Shown: positions 24,354 to 36,106 of the stretch, piece by piece
How the letters are laid out: every line of letters begins with the position of its first letter
How positions within the stretch are numbered: position 1 is the stretch's first letter
NCBI GenBank assembly: GCA_030531025.1
Contig: JAUMTV010000007.1
Span: 1-54,708, forward strand
Direction of reading: 5' to 3'
Length of the DNA stretch: 54,708 nt
From: Turicibacter sp.
GTDB taxonomy: Bacteria > Bacillota > Bacilli > MOL361 > Turicibacteraceae
Notes under the pieces: model-generated
What the model was told of the DNA's origin: nothing
Databases searched by the model: none
Seen by the model: the letters and a program-made list of their open reading frames with translations, nothing else
Position numbers and translations under genes: made by a program

Positions 24354-24789
24354 AATAAACTCCCCCTTGAAATGAAATCGCTTCATATTAATGTTTTATG
24401 AGTTAAAAGGAAAGAAATATCGAAATTGTTGAAGAAAAATAAATTTTTTAAAAAGAAGGTGATTATTTGTTTCAGTAAAACATTTTAGGAACCATCAAAT
24501 GATTGGTTTAACATAAAAATCCAGTTTAAATTCATAGATAGTGATAAATAGTTTTATGCAATTGTTGTAATCTAATATAGAATTTATTCAACGCTAAATA
24601 TCGACTAATAAATCAAAAAAAGGACAAGATTTATTAATTTCATTCTCACAATGAAATAAAATCGTTTTCTTATGAGTGAATATAGAAAAATTATTTGAAA
24701 AAAATATGAAAAAGTGATATTTTATTAAAGGAATTTTATCTCGAGTGAGAGTTGAAAAATACTAGGATATAAAAATGGAGGAAAAGTAT
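24354..24789. other. Divergent intergenic region
   Basis: This AT-rich stretch separates the leftward DUF1576 gene and the rightward formate/nitrite channel gene. It should hold promoters for both, but I find no convincing box pair, no riboswitch and no open frame to report. Confidence 0.5.
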
Positions 24790-25581
24790 ATGCAACAGCC
24801 ACGTATGTTATCAGCTAAAGAAATTGCAAATGAAGTAGTTGAAGTTGGTAAGTATAAAGTATCACGTAAAAATAGTGTCGTTATCATTTCAGGGATGTTA
24901 GCGGGATTATTTATTGGATTAGGTTATACGGGTTATTTATTAGTTTACGGACAAATGGAAAATCATTTTGTTGGAAAATTAGTTGGATCATTCTTATTCC
25001 CAGTTGCCTTAATTTTAATCTTATTAACGGGTGCAGACTTATTTACTGGAAATACATTAATCGGGAAAGCTTACTTTAAAAAAGAAGTCCCACTTTCAGC
25101 ATTTATTAAGAACTTAGTGTTAGTTTGGATCGGAAACTTCTTAGGTGTCTTATTAGCAGTTGCTTTATTAGCAGGAGCAAATTTATTTACAAATGGTGTG
25201 GATCCAGAAGTAGCAAATAGTATTCGTCATATCGCTGAAGTTAAGATTAATACATTATCAACTTCTGAAGTATTCTTCCGTGCTATTTTATGTAATATCT
25301 TAATCGCAGGTGGAGTATATGTTGCTTATGCAGCGAAAGATGTTGCGGGTAAATGCTTATTAAGTATTTTAGTTGTTGCTGTATTTGCGATTATGGGTGT
25401 AGAACACTGTATTGCTAATATGTTCGTCTTATCTATGGGAAAAGTGTTAGGTGCTGATATTTCTTATGCAGGTATGGCATGGAACTTATTCATTGCAACA
25501 ATCGGTAACATTATTGGTGGATTTATCATTGTTTGCCCTTACTACTATAACTTCATTCATAGTTATAAAAATAAACATTAA
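24790..25581 (+). CDS. Formate/nitrite transporter family channel
   Basis: A protein of 263 residues with six membrane helices of the FNT family, pentameric channels for formate, nitrite or related small anions. The signature TGADLFTGN in the third helix and the conserved histidine in GVEHCIANM mark the pore. An ATG at 24775 overlaps the GGAGG ribosome site, so the ATG at 24790, 8 bases after GGAGG, is preferred. In a fermentative gut-type bacterium formate export is the likely role, but nitrite or hydrosulfide channels share these motifs and no formate lyase gene is nearby to decide. Confidence 0.88.
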   Translation: MQQPRMLSAKEIANEVVEVGKYKVSRKNSVVIISGMLAGLFIGLGYTGYLLVYGQMENHFVGKLVGSFLFPVALILILLTGADLFTGNTLIGKAYFKKEVPLSAFIKNLVLVWIGNFLGVLLAVALLAGANLFTNGVDPEVANSIRHIAEVKINTLSTSEVFFRAILCNILIAGGVYVAYAAKDVAGKCLLSILVVAVFAIMGVEHCIANMFVLSMGKVLGADISYAGMAWNLFIATIGNIIGGFIIVCPYYYNFIHSYKNKH

Positions 25582-25599
25582 TTATTTATTAATAGTCCG

Positions 25600-25638
25600 A
25601 AGTACTAGCTCTGAATTAGTTAGAGTTAGTACTTTTTT
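25600..25638 (+). terminator. Terminator after FNT gene
   Basis: AAGTACTAGCTCT and AGAGTTAGTACTT form a 13-bp stem (one mismatch) with a 9-base loop and six T. Confidence 0.85.
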
Positions 25639-25724
25639 ATTTAATGAATAAAATTTATTATGTAATGAATTAGGGAATAAAAGTATTTTTAAAAATATAG
25701 AACTAACGTTTGCTTTGGGCTCTT

Positions 25725-25751
25725 TTTACAACAGTTTTTTTATGTTATAAT
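25725..25751 (+). promoter_or_regulatory. Probable ruvA promoter
   Basis: TTTACA (25725-25730) and a consensus TATAAT (25746-25751) with a short 15-base gap, or TTTTAC with 16. It lies about 25 bases before ruvA. Confidence 0.5.
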
Positions 25752-25774
25752 GAACCGATAAAGAGGTGATGATG

Positions 25775-26335
25775 ATGTTTGCATATTTAAAAGGATATGT
25801 TGCGTATAGTGGAAAAGATTTCGTTGTTATTGAGGTAAATGGTGTTGGATATAAAGTTTATACAGCTAATCCCTATGAATTTAACAAAGATGAAGCCATT
25901 CAAGTGTTTACTCATCAAGTTGTATCAGAAAATGATATAAGTTTATATGGGTTTAAAACAATGGAAGAACATGACTTGTTCATTAATTTAATTAGTGCTC
26001 GTGGAATTGGACCAAAAACAGCTTGTGCTATTTTAGCCATGAAAGATATGAGTGGATTGCGAAATGCCATTGAAAATGGAGATGCAAAATACTTATGTAA
26101 GTTCCCGAAAATTGGACCAAAGACAGCGCAACAAATTATTTTAGACTTAAAAGGAAAATTAGTTGTTCCTGATGCTGCTTTATTTATGAATAATAGCTTA
26201 GCTGAAGCACTTGAGGCTTTACAAGCATTAGGCTATGGAGATAAAGAATTAACAAAAGTTAAAAATGCATTTAAAGATATTGATGCCTCAGTGGATGAAA
26301 TTATTAAAAAAGGTTTACAGTTACTTGTAAAATAA
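25775..26335 (+). CDS. ruvA: Holliday junction DNA helicase subunit RuvA
   Basis: RuvA (186 residues) binds Holliday junctions as a tetramer and loads the RuvB motor for branch migration. An N-terminal OB fold (residues 1-62, starting MFAYLKG) is followed by two helix-hairpin-helix motifs, ARGIGPKTACAIL and FPKIGPKTAQQIIL, and a C-terminal RuvB-binding domain (about 140-186). Three ATG codons in a row follow a GAGGTG site; the third, 6 bases after it, gives the usual RuvA N-terminus. A GTG further upstream lies inside the ribosome site and is rejected. A small gene separates it from ruvB. Confidence 0.95.
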   Translation: MFAYLKGYVAYSGKDFVVIEVNGVGYKVYTANPYEFNKDEAIQVFTHQVVSENDISLYGFKTMEEHDLFINLISARGIGPKTACAILAMKDMSGLRNAIENGDAKYLCKFPKIGPKTAQQIILDLKGKLVVPDAALFMNNSLAEALEALQALGYGDKELTKVKNAFKDIDASVDEIIKKGLQLLVK

Positions 26336-26355
26336 TGTAACTAGGGGGAGTTACG

Positions 26356-26547
26356 ATGAGGGATAAACAGCGTGTGAATCCATTTGCTATTGGAGGCGCA
26401 TTTGTTCAATATTGTGTTGATCGTCACATTTTAGAAGTCAATTTAGAAGGAAACGAAGTGACTTATTATTTAGCTATTGATGGTGAGCAAATATTAAAAG
26501 ATGAGTTTAGTATTGTTTTAACATCTTGTGCAAAAATAAAAGAATGA
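26356..26547 (+). CDS. Small hypothetical protein between ruvA and ruvB
   Basis: I do not recognise this 63-residue protein. It has no membrane segment and looks like a small beta-rich fold ([20 protein letters not shown]). A GGGGGAG site lies 7 bases before the ATG, and it stops with TGA 16 bases before ruvB, so it is translated within the ruv operon. That TGA is used as a stop here also supports the standard bacterial code. A role with RuvAB is possible only by position. Confidence 0.65.
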   Translation: MRDKQRVNPFAIGGAFVQYCVDRHILEVNLEGNEVTYYLAIDGEQILKDEFSIVLTSCAKIKE

Positions 26548-26563
26548 GAAAGTAGGTAGGAGC

Positions 26564-27565
26564 ATGACAGAAGAGCGTTTAGTTACACCTGATGAAATGA
26601 TGGAGGATGAGTCAGAATTAAGCTTACGTCCTGAGCGATTACATCAATACATTGGTCAGACAGCAGTTAAAGAAAATCTACGTATTTTTATTGAAGCTGC
26701 TAAAAATCGTAATGAATCATTAGATCATGTTTTATTATTTGGACCTCCAGGACTTGGGAAGACTACATTAGCAACTATTATTGCAAATGAAATGGGGGTT
26801 AACATTAAAACAACTTCAGGTCCAATGATTGAGCGAAGTGGTGATTTAGCAGCTATTTTATCAGTCTTAGAACCGGGTGATGTCCTTTTTATTGATGAGA
26901 TTCACCGCTTGCCAAAAAGCATTGAAGAAGTTTTATATCCAGCTATGGAAGACTATGTATTAGACATTGTCGTTGGAAAGGATGAATCGGCACGTTCGAT
27001 TCGTGTGGATTTAGCACCTTTTACACTTGTTGGTGCAACAACACGTGCTGGAGATTTATCAGCTCCTTTACGTGATCGTTTTGGTGTCATTAATCGTCTA
27101 GAGTATTATAATGAAGAACAACTGCAATCTATTGTAAAAAGAACAGGAATTGTTTATGAGACACCGATTGATGATCAAGCCTCACTCGAACTTGCGCGTC
27201 GTTCACGTGGAACGCCACGTATTGCGAATCGATTATTCCGTCGTGTTCGTGATTATGCACAAGTGATGGGAGACGGAGTAATTACTCATGATATTGCAAA
27301 ATTAGCGCTAGATCGCTTGGATATCGATTCATTAGGATTAGATTATGTTGACCATAAATATTTAATGGGAATTATCGAACGTTTTGGTGGTGGTCCTTGT
27401 GGAATTGAAGCAATTGCTGCATCAATTGGAGAAGAACCACAAACGTTAGAAGATGTTTATGAACCGTACTTACTTCAATTAGGCTTTATTAAGCGAACAC
27501 CGCGTGGACGTGTCATTACGCCACAAGCTTGTGAACACTTAAACGTGCCATATCCGTTAAAATAA
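26564..27565 (+). CDS. ruvB: Holliday junction DNA helicase subunit RuvB
   Basis: RuvB (333 residues) is the hexameric AAA+ motor that drives Holliday junction branch migration with RuvA. Walker A is GPPGLGKTT at residues 60-68, Walker B is FIDEIHR with D111 and E112, sensor 1 is LVGATTRAG, and the arginine finger lies in LRDRFG near residue 172. The C-terminal winged helix (about 260-333) contains [10 protein letters not shown]. Length and motifs are those of a full enzyme. It follows the small gene by 16 bases. Confidence 0.97.
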   Translation: MTEERLVTPDEMMEDESELSLRPERLHQYIGQTAVKENLRIFIEAAKNRNESLDHVLLFGPPGLGKTTLATIIANEMGVNIKTTSGPMIERSGDLAAILSVLEPGDVLFIDEIHRLPKSIEEVLYPAMEDYVLDIVVGKDESARSIRVDLAPFTLVGATTRAGDLSAPLRDRFGVINRLEYYNEEQLQSIVKRTGIVYETPIDDQASLELARRSRGTPRIANRLFRRVRDYAQVMGDGVITHDIAKLALDRLDIDSLGLDYVDHKYLMGIIERFGGGPCGIEAIAASIGEEPQTLEDVYEPYLLQLGFIKRTPRGRVITPQACEHLNVPYPLK

Positions 27566-27641
27566 AGATTGAAAAATAACGATATTTGGTAGATAATTTA
27601 TAGAGAACTATAAATTTTGCAACATAGAAAGTTGGTGTGTT

Positions 27642-28673
27642 ATGCGAGTAGATCAATTCGATTTTGAATTGCCTGAAGAATTAATCGCACAAACTCCATT
27701 AAAAGATCGCGATACATCGCGTTTAATGGTTTTAAATAAAAAGACAGGCGAAGTGACTCATGAAGTGTTTCATGATATCATTCATCATTTACGTCCAAAT
27801 GATACATTAGTCTTAAATAATACAAAAGTTATGCCAGCGCGCTTAATTGGTCAAAAACCAGATACAGGAGCAAGTATTGAAGTATTACTTCTTAAACAAG
27901 AAGAACAAGATTGTTGGGAAACACTTGTTAAACCAGCTAAACGTGTCAAAATAGGAACAATTGTTGAATTTGGTGATGGTCGTCTAAAAGCTGAGTGTAT
28001 TGGAACAGGAGATATGGGAAAACGTATCTTTAAATTTATTTACGAAGGAATCTTTTATGAAGTATTAGATTCTTTAGGAGAAATGCCATTACCGCCATAC
28101 ATTACTGAGAAACTAGATGACCGTGATCGCTATCAAACTGTTTTTGCAAAAGAAATTGGATCAGCAGCAGCGCCAACTGCAGGATTACATTTTACGAAAG
28201 AATTGCTAGAACAGATTCAAGCAAAAGGCGTTAATATCGCCTACGTTACACTACATGTTGGTCTTGGAACGTTTAGACCTGTTTCTGTAGAGAGTGTTGA
28301 AGAACATGATATGCATGCTGAGTTTTATCAAATGTCTCAAGAGACAGCTGATATCTTAAATGCCACACATGAATTAGATGGACGTATCATTACGGTTGGA
28401 ACGACATCGACACGTACGCTTGAAACGATTGCTCGTAATCATGGAAAGTTTGTGGCGTGTGAAGGATGGACAGATATCTTCATCTATCCACCGTATGAGT
28501 TTAAAGGGATTGATGGAATGATTACAAACTTCCATTTACCTAAGTCAACGTTAATTATGTTAATCTCAGCATTAGCGGGACAAGAGCACGTGATGAATGC
28601 TTATCGCAAAGCTGTAGAAGAAAGATATCGTTTCTTTAGTTTTGGAGATGCGATGTTAATTATAGAAGAGTAG
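27642..28673 (+). CDS. queA: S-adenosylmethionine:tRNA ribosyltransferase-isomerase QueA
   Basis: QueA (343 residues) transfers and isomerises the ribosyl part of SAM onto preQ1 at the tRNA wobble position to make epoxyqueuosine. The family opening [20 protein letters not shown], the internal [13 protein letters not shown] and the C-terminal GTTSTRTLE and [17 protein letters not shown] are all present. It lies 76 bases after ruvB and 31 bases before tgt, the enzyme of the preceding step, the standard Bacillus-type arrangement. Confidence 0.97.
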   Translation: MRVDQFDFELPEELIAQTPLKDRDTSRLMVLNKKTGEVTHEVFHDIIHHLRPNDTLVLNNTKVMPARLIGQKPDTGASIEVLLLKQEEQDCWETLVKPAKRVKIGTIVEFGDGRLKAECIGTGDMGKRIFKFIYEGIFYEVLDSLGEMPLPPYITEKLDDRDRYQTVFAKEIGSAAAPTAGLHFTKELLEQIQAKGVNIAYVTLHVGLGTFRPVSVESVEEHDMHAEFYQMSQETADILNATHELDGRIITVGTTSTRTLETIARNHGKFVACEGWTDIFIYPPYEFKGIDGMITNFHLPKSTLIMLISALAGQEHVMNAYRKAVEERYRFFSFGDAMLIIEE

Positions 28674-28680
28674 CAACTAA

Positions 28681-29841
<1,161 letters not shown>

Positions 29842-29923
29842 TGAGTGTTGCTAAACTATTCATAATAGTTAATAAGCATAAAAGAGTTCTTTGAACAAAA
29901 AATAGGAAAAGGAGAGATTAATA

Positions 29924-30190
29924 ATGGATTTAGGAGTTATTTCAATGATCGTACAACTTGCTTTACTTGGATTAATTTTTTACTTCTTATTAATTCGCCC
30001 GGAAAACAAACGTCGTAAAGCAGTAGCCACAATGCAAAGTAGTTTAGAAAAAGGGGATCGCGTCGTAACAATTGGTGGAATTCATGGGCGTATTCATTTG
30101 TTAGAGGATGAGACAGTAACATTAATTAACGATGAAGGTCAAAAGTGGATTTTTGAACGTAATGCGATTTCTCGTAAATTAGAAAAATAA
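29924..30190 (+). CDS. yajC: Preprotein translocase accessory subunit YajC
   Basis: YajC (88 residues) is the small single-span partner of SecDF in protein export. One N-terminal membrane helix (about residues 4-22) ends in FLLIRPENKRRK, the family hallmark, followed by a small cytoplasmic domain with GDRVVTIGGIHGRI. AAAGGAGAG precedes the ATG. It ends the ruvA-queA-tgt-yajC run and is followed by a terminator. Confidence 0.93.
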   Translation: MDLGVISMIVQLALLGLIFYFLLIRPENKRRKAVATMQSSLEKGDRVVTIGGIHGRIHLLEDETVTLINDEGQKWIFERNAISRKLEK

Positions 30191-30197
30191 GATATTT

Positions 30198-30226
30198 AAA
30201 AGAGCACCTCAGGTGCTCTTTTCTTT
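30198..30226 (+). terminator. Terminator of the ruv-queA-tgt-yajC unit
   Basis: AAAAGAGCACCT and AGGTGCTCTTTT form a 12-bp stem with a 1-base centre, followed by CTTTT. Confidence 0.88.
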
Positions 30227-30276
30227 TATTAATTATGATTAGTCATTGATTTAATTATTAAATAAGTATGTGATGA

Positions 30277-30654
30277 TTAGTGTTTTCTACTTGGTAGATT
30301 AACTCCAATCATACCACCTGCAACACACACAACAACAGTGATAATGCTACGGATAACGAATTTAAATGTTAATGGAGCATCAATTCCAATCGTATAGAAT
30401 AGCATGCTTAGTAATACCATAACAGTTGCTACCCCCATTCCAATTAACCATCCTTTTTGGGCGAAGCCTTTTGATATGATAGCTGTGCCGATAAAGAAAG
30501 TAGCAATAAATGATCCATAGATTAATTTTTCAAGCACGCCTACTGAAATCCATTCAAAATAAGCTAAAGTTGTTATAAGAAGTCCAAGGATGAGGATACT
30601 AATAACAATGAATGCAATACCGTGTAGTAATGCTTTTCCTAGTCTTTCTGACAT
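30277..30654 (-). CDS. TIGR04086 family membrane protein (YrzE-like)
   Basis: A 125-residue protein with four membrane helices, similar in length, topology and chromosomal place to Bacillus YrzE, which also lies between yajC and spoVB. Pairs of helices are linked by short loops and the C-terminus is basic (NLPSRKH). Its function is unknown. A GGAGTTGAGA site precedes the ATG on the minus strand. It is divergent from the DUF421 gene. Confidence 0.7.
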   Translation of the reverse strand: MSERLGKALLHGIAFIVISILILGLLITTLAYFEWISVGVLEKLIYGSFIATFFIGTAIISKGFAQKGWLIGMGVATVMVLLSMLFYTIGIDAPLTFKFVIRSIITVVVCVAGGMIGVNLPSRKH

Positions 30655-30772
30655 ACTCTCAACTCCTATTACAGTTTGTTTGTATTCATTACTAACTGTA
30701 TGAGAGGAAAGAAGTATTTATGCGGTTTAAAATAATAAAACAATAAAATAGATGGTTGGAGAAGGAGATTCT

Positions 30773-31441
30773 ATGGATTCAAATTGTTATGTTGTGATAT
30801 ATAGAACTACACTTTTTTATATTATCCTATTAATCGTCTTTAAATTAATGGGAAAAAGGGAAATTGGTCAATTAACGTTATTAGATTTAGTCGTTTCTGT
30901 TTTAATGGCAGAAATTGCGGCTATGGCAATTGATAATTTATCTCGTCCTATCCATGAAGTTATCTTAGCCATTGGACTACTTGGGTTTTTACAGTTTACG
31001 TCTGCCTTTATTACCCTTAGATTTAAAAAAATTCGAGAATTAGTAGATGGGAAACCATCTATTTTAATTCATCAAGGGAGAATTGATTTAGATGAGATGC
31101 GAAAACAAAGATATACGTTTGATGATTTAATGCTACAATTAAGAGCAAATAATATTTCATCAATCTTTGAAGTAGAGTATGCTATTTTAGAATCAAATGG
31201 TCAACTCTCTTCATTTAAGAGAAAGGATATTTCTTTTTGCCCACTCCCCATTATTACTTCAGGTGGTATAGAAAAAGAAAATCTAATTAAAATACAAAAA
31301 TCAAAGGAATGGGTAGAGGAAGAACTAGAAAAGCAAGGGATATTTAGTATTAAAGAAGTTTATTATGCTGCTTACGATGGCCAGCAGCTTCGCTGTTTAA
31401 CTAGGCAGTCTCTCAATATGAAAGAAAAAAAACGTCACTAG
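30773..31441 (+). CDS. DUF421 family membrane protein (YrbG/YetF-like)
   Basis: A protein of 222 residues with three N-terminal membrane helices (about residues 5-85) and a cytoplasmic DUF421 domain whose hallmarks are LMGKREIGQLTLLDLV, VDGKPSILIHQGRID and LMLQLRANNI. Bacillus YrbG lies at the same chromosomal place; members of the YetF group have been linked to spore membranes. An ATG at 30752 lacks a ribosome site, so the ATG at 30773, 5 bases after AGGAG, is used. A terminator overlaps the stop codon. Confidence 0.85.
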   Translation: MDSNCYVVIYRTTLFYIILLIVFKLMGKREIGQLTLLDLVVSVLMAEIAAMAIDNLSRPIHEVILAIGLLGFLQFTSAFITLRFKKIRELVDGKPSILIHQGRIDLDEMRKQRYTFDDLMLQLRANNISSIFEVEYAILESNGQLSSFKRKDISFCPLPIITSGGIEKENLIKIQKSKEWVEEELEKQGIFSIKEVYYAAYDGQQLRCLTRQSLNMKEKKRH

Positions 31442-31456
31442 TTTAGTGACGTTTTT
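31428..31456. terminator. Terminator after DUF421 gene
   Basis: AAAAACGTCACTA and TAGTGACGTTTTT form a 13-bp perfect stem with a 3-base loop. With A and T runs on both sides it can also serve the convergent spoVB gene. Confidence 0.88.
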
Positions 31457-31517
31457 AATGAGGATTGTTCATTGAATTATCCGGTGTAAAATATCATTTT
31501 ATGTTATAATATGGTTG

Positions 31518-33044
31518 TTATTTGGAACGAAGGCTATCTGCTATCTTATCTTTTGGAAATAATCCACAAATAATAATTAAGAACAGATAGGCGATTCCCA
31601 TGATAAAACAGATGATGATCATATTTAAGAAAGCATTTGTACTAAAAGTAACCGTTGATTTTAAATAAGATCCAAGTAAGAAGGTAATTCCTATAATTAA
31701 AATCGCGTTGATTACAGCGCTTAGATTTAATCGATAACCGATATGCTTTCTAACAAGGAGATAGTGCCAAACAGTTACAAACACAACATTAAATAATACA
31801 GCAATGACAAGTCCGTAGATATTTAAACTTGGAATTTGTAAAAGTACAATCATCATAATAATTTTTATGACAGATGAAATAAAGGTAGTGCTCATCGCCT
31901 GTGTTGCTTCATCAATAGCTTGTAATGTTGATGTTAGTGGTGCTTGGAAGTAAAGTAAAAGAAAGACTGGTGACATGATCATTAAATAGTTTGCTCCAGT
32001 TGAAGAGGCGAATAATAAATTCATAAGCTCTACAGGAAATACCATAAGTAACACCGTATAAATTCCACTTGGTAAAAATGAAAGTTGGAACGCACTATTT
32101 AAATGATAATGAATTCGATCATACCGTTTGTTTGCATAAGCTTGGCTAATCGGTGGGACAATGGCTTGTGTGACAGCATTTGTAATAAAAGAGGGCATTA
32201 ATACCATCGGAAGAGCAAATCCTGAGACGGCTCCATATAGCTTGGTACTGAGCTCACTTTGATAGCCAATTTTAAATAAACATTGAACGACAATGATTGG
32301 TTCAAGAAAGTGTGAAAATGAACCAATAAGGCGACTTCCAGTAGCAGGAAGAGAAATGGCTAAGACGTCTTTAAAATTTTGAGGACTTAACCGAACAGGT
32401 TTTAAATTTGCACCGTAATGATTTTGATGTAGATGTTTAAAGAATAAAAATAAGAGAATCAAAATAGATGCAAATTCACCTGCAATTGATGCCCAAATCG
32501 TTCCTACAACACCATAAACAATGCCGTAAGGTAAGAGCCAATTGATAAAGAAAATACAAATGACGATACGAACGACTTGTTCGACTAGTGTTGAAATAGC
32601 GGAAGGGAACATGTTTTGTTCACCTTGAAAATACGCTTTTAAGATGGTCGATAAGGAAACGAGAAATAAAAGGGGACCAATCGAAATTAATGGTAAATAA
32701 GTCCGCGGATCTTTTAATAAATAATTAGCTAACGGCTTAGCAATGAAGAAAAGAATAATACTCACGATTAAGCTTGAAATCATTGCGATGATTAGTGAGA
32801 CCGATAAGACTTTTTTCTGACGTTCGTTGGCTCTAGAAATTAATGTTGGAATTGCAATCGGGAGTCCTATGCTTGCGAAAGTTGTTAAAAGCATGAGGGT
32901 TGGAGCCATCAACATATAAATTCCAATTCCATCTTCGCCAAGTAATCGTGTAACAATAACCCGGTTAACCATCCCTAAGATTTTTGTGATTAAACCGGCT
33001 AAAACGAGAATCAGTGTTCCTTGTGCTACGCTTTGTTTTTTCAT
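31518..33044 (-). CDS. spoVB: SpoVB-like lipid flippase (MurJ/MATE fold)
   Basis: A protein of 508 residues with about 14 membrane helices, of the polysaccharide-exporter group that includes SpoVB, needed for spore cortex synthesis, and other lipid-linked-precursor flippases. The start QSVAQGTLILVLAGLITKIL and later SISTLVEQVVRI-like segments are typical. Bacillus carries spoVB between yrbG and recJ-side genes, matching this place. An ATG at 33059 carries the GGTGG motif within its own coding sequence; the ATG at 33044 is 7 bases after GGGTGG and is preferred. It is divergent from recJ. The symbol rests on position and length; a vegetative paralogue such as YtgP remains possible. Confidence 0.8.
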   Translation of the reverse strand: MKKQSVAQGTLILVLAGLITKILGMVNRVIVTRLLGEDGIGIYMLMAPTLMLLTTFASIGLPIAIPTLISRANERQKKVLSVSLIIAMISSLIVSIILFFIAKPLANYLLKDPRTYLPLISIGPLLFLVSLSTILKAYFQGEQNMFPSAISTLVEQVVRIVICIFFINWLLPYGIVYGVVGTIWASIAGEFASILILLFLFFKHLHQNHYGANLKPVRLSPQNFKDVLAISLPATGSRLIGSFSHFLEPIIVVQCLFKIGYQSELSTKLYGAVSGFALPMVLMPSFITNAVTQAIVPPISQAYANKRYDRIHYHLNSAFQLSFLPSGIYTVLLMVFPVELMNLLFASSTGANYLMIMSPVFLLLYFQAPLTSTLQAIDEATQAMSTTFISSVIKIIMMIVLLQIPSLNIYGLVIAVLFNVVFVTVWHYLLVRKHIGYRLNLSAVINAILIIGITFLLGSYLKSTVTFSTNAFLNMIIICFIMGIAYLFLIIICGLFPKDKIADSLRSK

Positions 33045-33126
33045 AATTTTTCCACCCATACTTTAGTTATGATTTTGCTTAAGTCTATGAGTATGAAATT
33101 TAAAATATGAAGGTGAGGAGATACTT

Positions 33127-35352
33127 TTGTTTAAATCAACAATGAATTGGAAAAAATCTGACATATTTAGAGAAGACTATGAGTCAATAAGCTCAGTGCT
33201 ACACCCTGCGATTGAACAACTTGTCTTATCACGTGGACTAGCTACGGAAGCGAGTTTACATACATTTTCAACGGAAGAAACAATTCATCATGATCCATTT
33301 TTATTTTCACAAATGGATAAAATTATTACACGCATTAATGAAGCTATTGATGAAGGACAGCCGATTTTAATTTATGGTGATTATGATGCAGATGGCGTGA
33401 CGGGGACGTCTATTTTAGTTCGATGTTTGAGAGAATTAGGGGCATTAGTAAATTATTATATTCCAAATCGTTTTTATGAAGGTTATGGACCAAATGAAGA
33501 TGCATTTATGCAGGCAATTGCAGATGGCTATCAACTTGTTATTACCGTTGATAATGGAATTTCAGGAATTGATGAAGCAGAAATTTTACTTGAACATGGC
33601 GTCGATTTGATTATTACTGATCATCACCAGATCAAAGAAACATTACCTAATGCATATGCAATTTTACATCCGGAGCTTGATGAAAATTATCCTTTCCATC
33701 AACTATCAGGAGCAGGTGTTGCTTTGAAAATAGCGGAAGCATTATTACAAGAAGTCATTCCTGAAGATTTTTATGCGATTGCCATGCTTGGAACAATTGG
33801 AGATGTTGTTCCACTAATTGATGAAAATCGTTCGATTGTAAAACGTGGACTAGCTGCTTTACGTGAGACAGAAGTTGAAGGATTAAATGCCATTATGGAG
33901 TTAGCTGGAACAGATAAGTCTGAAGCAACCGAAGTCAATGTTGGCTTTGAAATTTGTCCTCGTTTAAATGCTCCTGGTCGAATGGATGAGGCTGCTTTAG
34001 CCGTTGAATGTTTAATAGCAGAAACAAAAGAAGAAGCAGAGTTAATTGCTAAACAGATTGAAAGCTTTAATAGTGAACGTCAAAAAACGACACAGAAAGT
34101 TTTAGAAGAAGCGAGTAAGTTGATTGACAAGCAAACATTAGATGCTAAGAAGGCTGTTATTTTGTATTCTCCAAATTGGCATGAAGGAATTTTAGGGATT
34201 GTGGCTGGGCGATTATCAAAACAGTGGCAAAAAGCCGTGTTCGTTGTTACTGATGATCATGAAGGGTTAATTAAAGGATCAGCACGAGCTGTTGAAGGAT
34301 ATCATTTATTTGAGCTGTTAAGTGAATGTCATGAGTTGATCGAACGTTTTGGAGGTCATGCTTTGGCAGCGGGGATCACTTTTGCTCCTGAAAATTTACA
34401 AGCCTTAGAAGATAAGATGAATGAAGTTCTAAAGGATGTTGAAGTTTCACCGAGTTTACAAGTTGATTTAAGTTTATCACTCGCTGATTTAAATGTTACA
34501 TTTGTGGATCAATTGTCAATGCTTGCTCCATTTGGGGAAGGCAATCGTCCTCCGCTGATTGAAATCAAAGATGTTTTTGTTAAAAATGTAAAGGCAATCG
34601 GAAATAAATTGCAACATTTAAAATTTACGTTATATAAAGATAAAGAGTCAGTTGATGTCATTGCATTTAATCAAGCCTTACTTGCGATGTATTTAACACC
34701 AGATACATTATTCAGCTTTGTGGGAGAGGTTAAAATTAATGAGTGGAATGGAAATCGTAGTGTTCAATTTCATTTTTCTGATATGATGTGCCAAGAGTTT
34801 CAATTGATTGATCTTCGTAATAAGCAGGTTTATGAACAACGAAAAGATCAACTTCAACTTGCAACGCCATATACGACTGCTTTAGAAGCTGATGAAATTG
34901 ATACATTAGTCATTGATCAATTTCCATCATCGAAAGAAGAGTTACTGAAATTAATTACGTCAAAAAAACCAGGAAATATTGTGATGGCTCCGCTTGATTC
35001 AAACGTAACGTTTGCTCCACGTGAGAAATTTGTCACTGTTTATAAAGTCGTTAAACAGCATAGTCCAATTACGTTGAATAATCAAATGATCAATTATTTT
35101 ATGCGTTTAGGGATTAGTAAAAATGAATTATTGTTTATTTTACAGGTGTTTTTTGAAGTAGAACTTGTTATAATAAGAAATGGTTCTGTTTTTCCAGCAG
35201 ATAGCGCAACCAAGCGAGATTTATCTGAAGCACCAACGTATCAGTCTCAAAAGTCAAAACTTGAAATGCTTGAATTTTTTGAACTGACAACGTGGTCAGA
35301 ATTAAAAACAACCTTTAAAACAGCTAGGGAGGAAATGACACATGAATCTTAA
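33127..35352 (+). CDS. recJ: Single-stranded-DNA 5'-3' exonuclease RecJ
   Basis: RecJ (741 residues) degrades 5' single-stranded DNA in recombination and repair. The DHH domain shows [11 protein letters not shown] (D85-D89 area) and the name-giving D165-H166-H167 in ITDHHQIK; the DHHA1 domain shows [10 protein letters not shown] near residue 408. An OB-fold and a C-terminal region of Bacillus type (about 560-741) follow. It starts with TTG, 6 bases after AGGTGAGGAG; the next ATG is too far from this site. Its 3' end overlaps apt by 11 bases, so the two are co-translated. Confidence 0.95.
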   Translation: MFKSTMNWKKSDIFREDYESISSVLHPAIEQLVLSRGLATEASLHTFSTEETIHHDPFLFSQMDKIITRINEAIDEGQPILIYGDYDADGVTGTSILVRCLRELGALVNYYIPNRFYEGYGPNEDAFMQAIADGYQLVITVDNGISGIDEAEILLEHGVDLIITDHHQIKETLPNAYAILHPELDENYPFHQLSGAGVALKIAEALLQEVIPEDFYAIAMLGTIGDVVPLIDENRSIVKRGLAALRETEVEGLNAIMELAGTDKSEATEVNVGFEICPRLNAPGRMDEAALAVECLIAETKEEAELIAKQIESFNSERQKTTQKVLEEASKLIDKQTLDAKKAVILYSPNWHEGILGIVAGRLSKQWQKAVFVVTDDHEGLIKGSARAVEGYHLFELLSECHELIERFGGHALAAGITFAPENLQALEDKMNEVLKDVEVSPSLQVDLSLSLADLNVTFVDQLSMLAPFGEGNRPPLIEIKDVFVKNVKAIGNKLQHLKFTLYKDKESVDVIAFNQALLAMYLTPDTLFSFVGEVKINEWNGNRSVQFHFSDMMCQEFQLIDLRNKQVYEQRKDQLQLATPYTTALEADEIDTLVIDQFPSSKEELLKLITSKKPGNIVMAPLDSNVTFAPREKFVTVYKVVKQHSPITLNNQMINYFMRLGISKNELLFILQVFFEVELVIIRNGSVFPADSATKRDLSEAPTYQSQKSKLEMLEFFELTTWSELKTTFKTAREEMTHES

Positions 35353-35854
35353 AGATTATGTTGCGAATGTACCAAATTTTCCAAAAGAGGGCATTCAATT
35401 TAAAGATATTACACCATTAATGGCAGATGGAGCAGCTTATAACTATGCGACAACACAAATGGTTGAATTTGCAAAACAACAACAAGCAGAAGTTATTGTT
35501 GGACCAGAAGCACGTGGATTTATTTTTGGATGTCCAGTAGCACATGAATTGAAAATCGGATTTGCACCGGTACGTAAGCCAGGAAAATTACCACGTGAAA
35601 CAGTTTCATTCAACTATGATTTAGAGTATGGTTCAAATACATTATGCATGCACAAAGATGCGATTAAACCAGGACAACGTGTTTTAATTGTTGATGATTT
35701 ATTAGCAACAGGCGGAACAGTTGAAGCGACGGTTAAGTTAATTGAACAACTTGGTGGAGTTGTTGTTGGATGTGCCTTTTTAATTGAGTTAGAAGAGTTA
35801 AATGGTCGTAAAACATTAGAAAACTATGAAGTTTTATCATTAATGAAATATTAA
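35342..35854 (+). CDS. apt: Adenine phosphoribosyltransferase
   Basis: Apt (170 residues) makes AMP from adenine and PRPP in purine salvage. The family opening [18 protein letters not shown], the [10 protein letters not shown] loop and the PRPP-binding [16 protein letters not shown] are all seen. Its ATG overlaps the end of recJ by 11 bases with the ribosome site (AGGGAGGAAA) inside recJ. The order recJ-apt-relA is conserved in Bacilli. Confidence 0.97.
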   Translation: MNLKDYVANVPNFPKEGIQFKDITPLMADGAAYNYATTQMVEFAKQQQAEVIVGPEARGFIFGCPVAHELKIGFAPVRKPGKLPRETVSFNYDLEYGSNTLCMHKDAIKPGQRVLIVDDLLATGGTVEATVKLIEQLGGVVVGCAFLIELEELNGRKTLENYEVLSLMKY

Positions 35855-35876
35855 TAAGCCGAAATATCAAAGAATG

Positions 35877-35918
35877 AGTAGAGATGAAGCATTTATTGTT
35901 GCATTTCTACTTTTTTTT
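35877..35918 (+). terminator. Terminator after apt
   Basis: AGTAGAGATG pairs with CATTTCTACT (one wobble) around a 15-base loop, followed by eight T. Confidence 0.8.
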
Positions 35919-36041
35919 ATGTTAAAATTTTAAAAACAGTTATCATATAGCGTGTCAAAATGATGATACAGGTGTAAATGGTTGATGAAATATCATCCTT
36001 TTTTTTCATCTCAAGAAAGATTTAAAAATAATTACCTTTTC

Positions 36042-36072
36042 TTGAAACAAATTGCAGTTTTAGCTTTATAAT
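36042..36072 (+). promoter_or_regulatory. Candidate relA promoter
   Basis: TTGAAA (36042-36047) is followed by overlapping -10 choices TTTATA (17-base gap) and TATAAT (36067-36072, 19-base gap), some 35 bases before the relA start. Confidence 0.5.
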
Positions 36073-36106
36073 AAAATAAGTAGATTAAACAATAGGAGTA
36101 ATGCTT

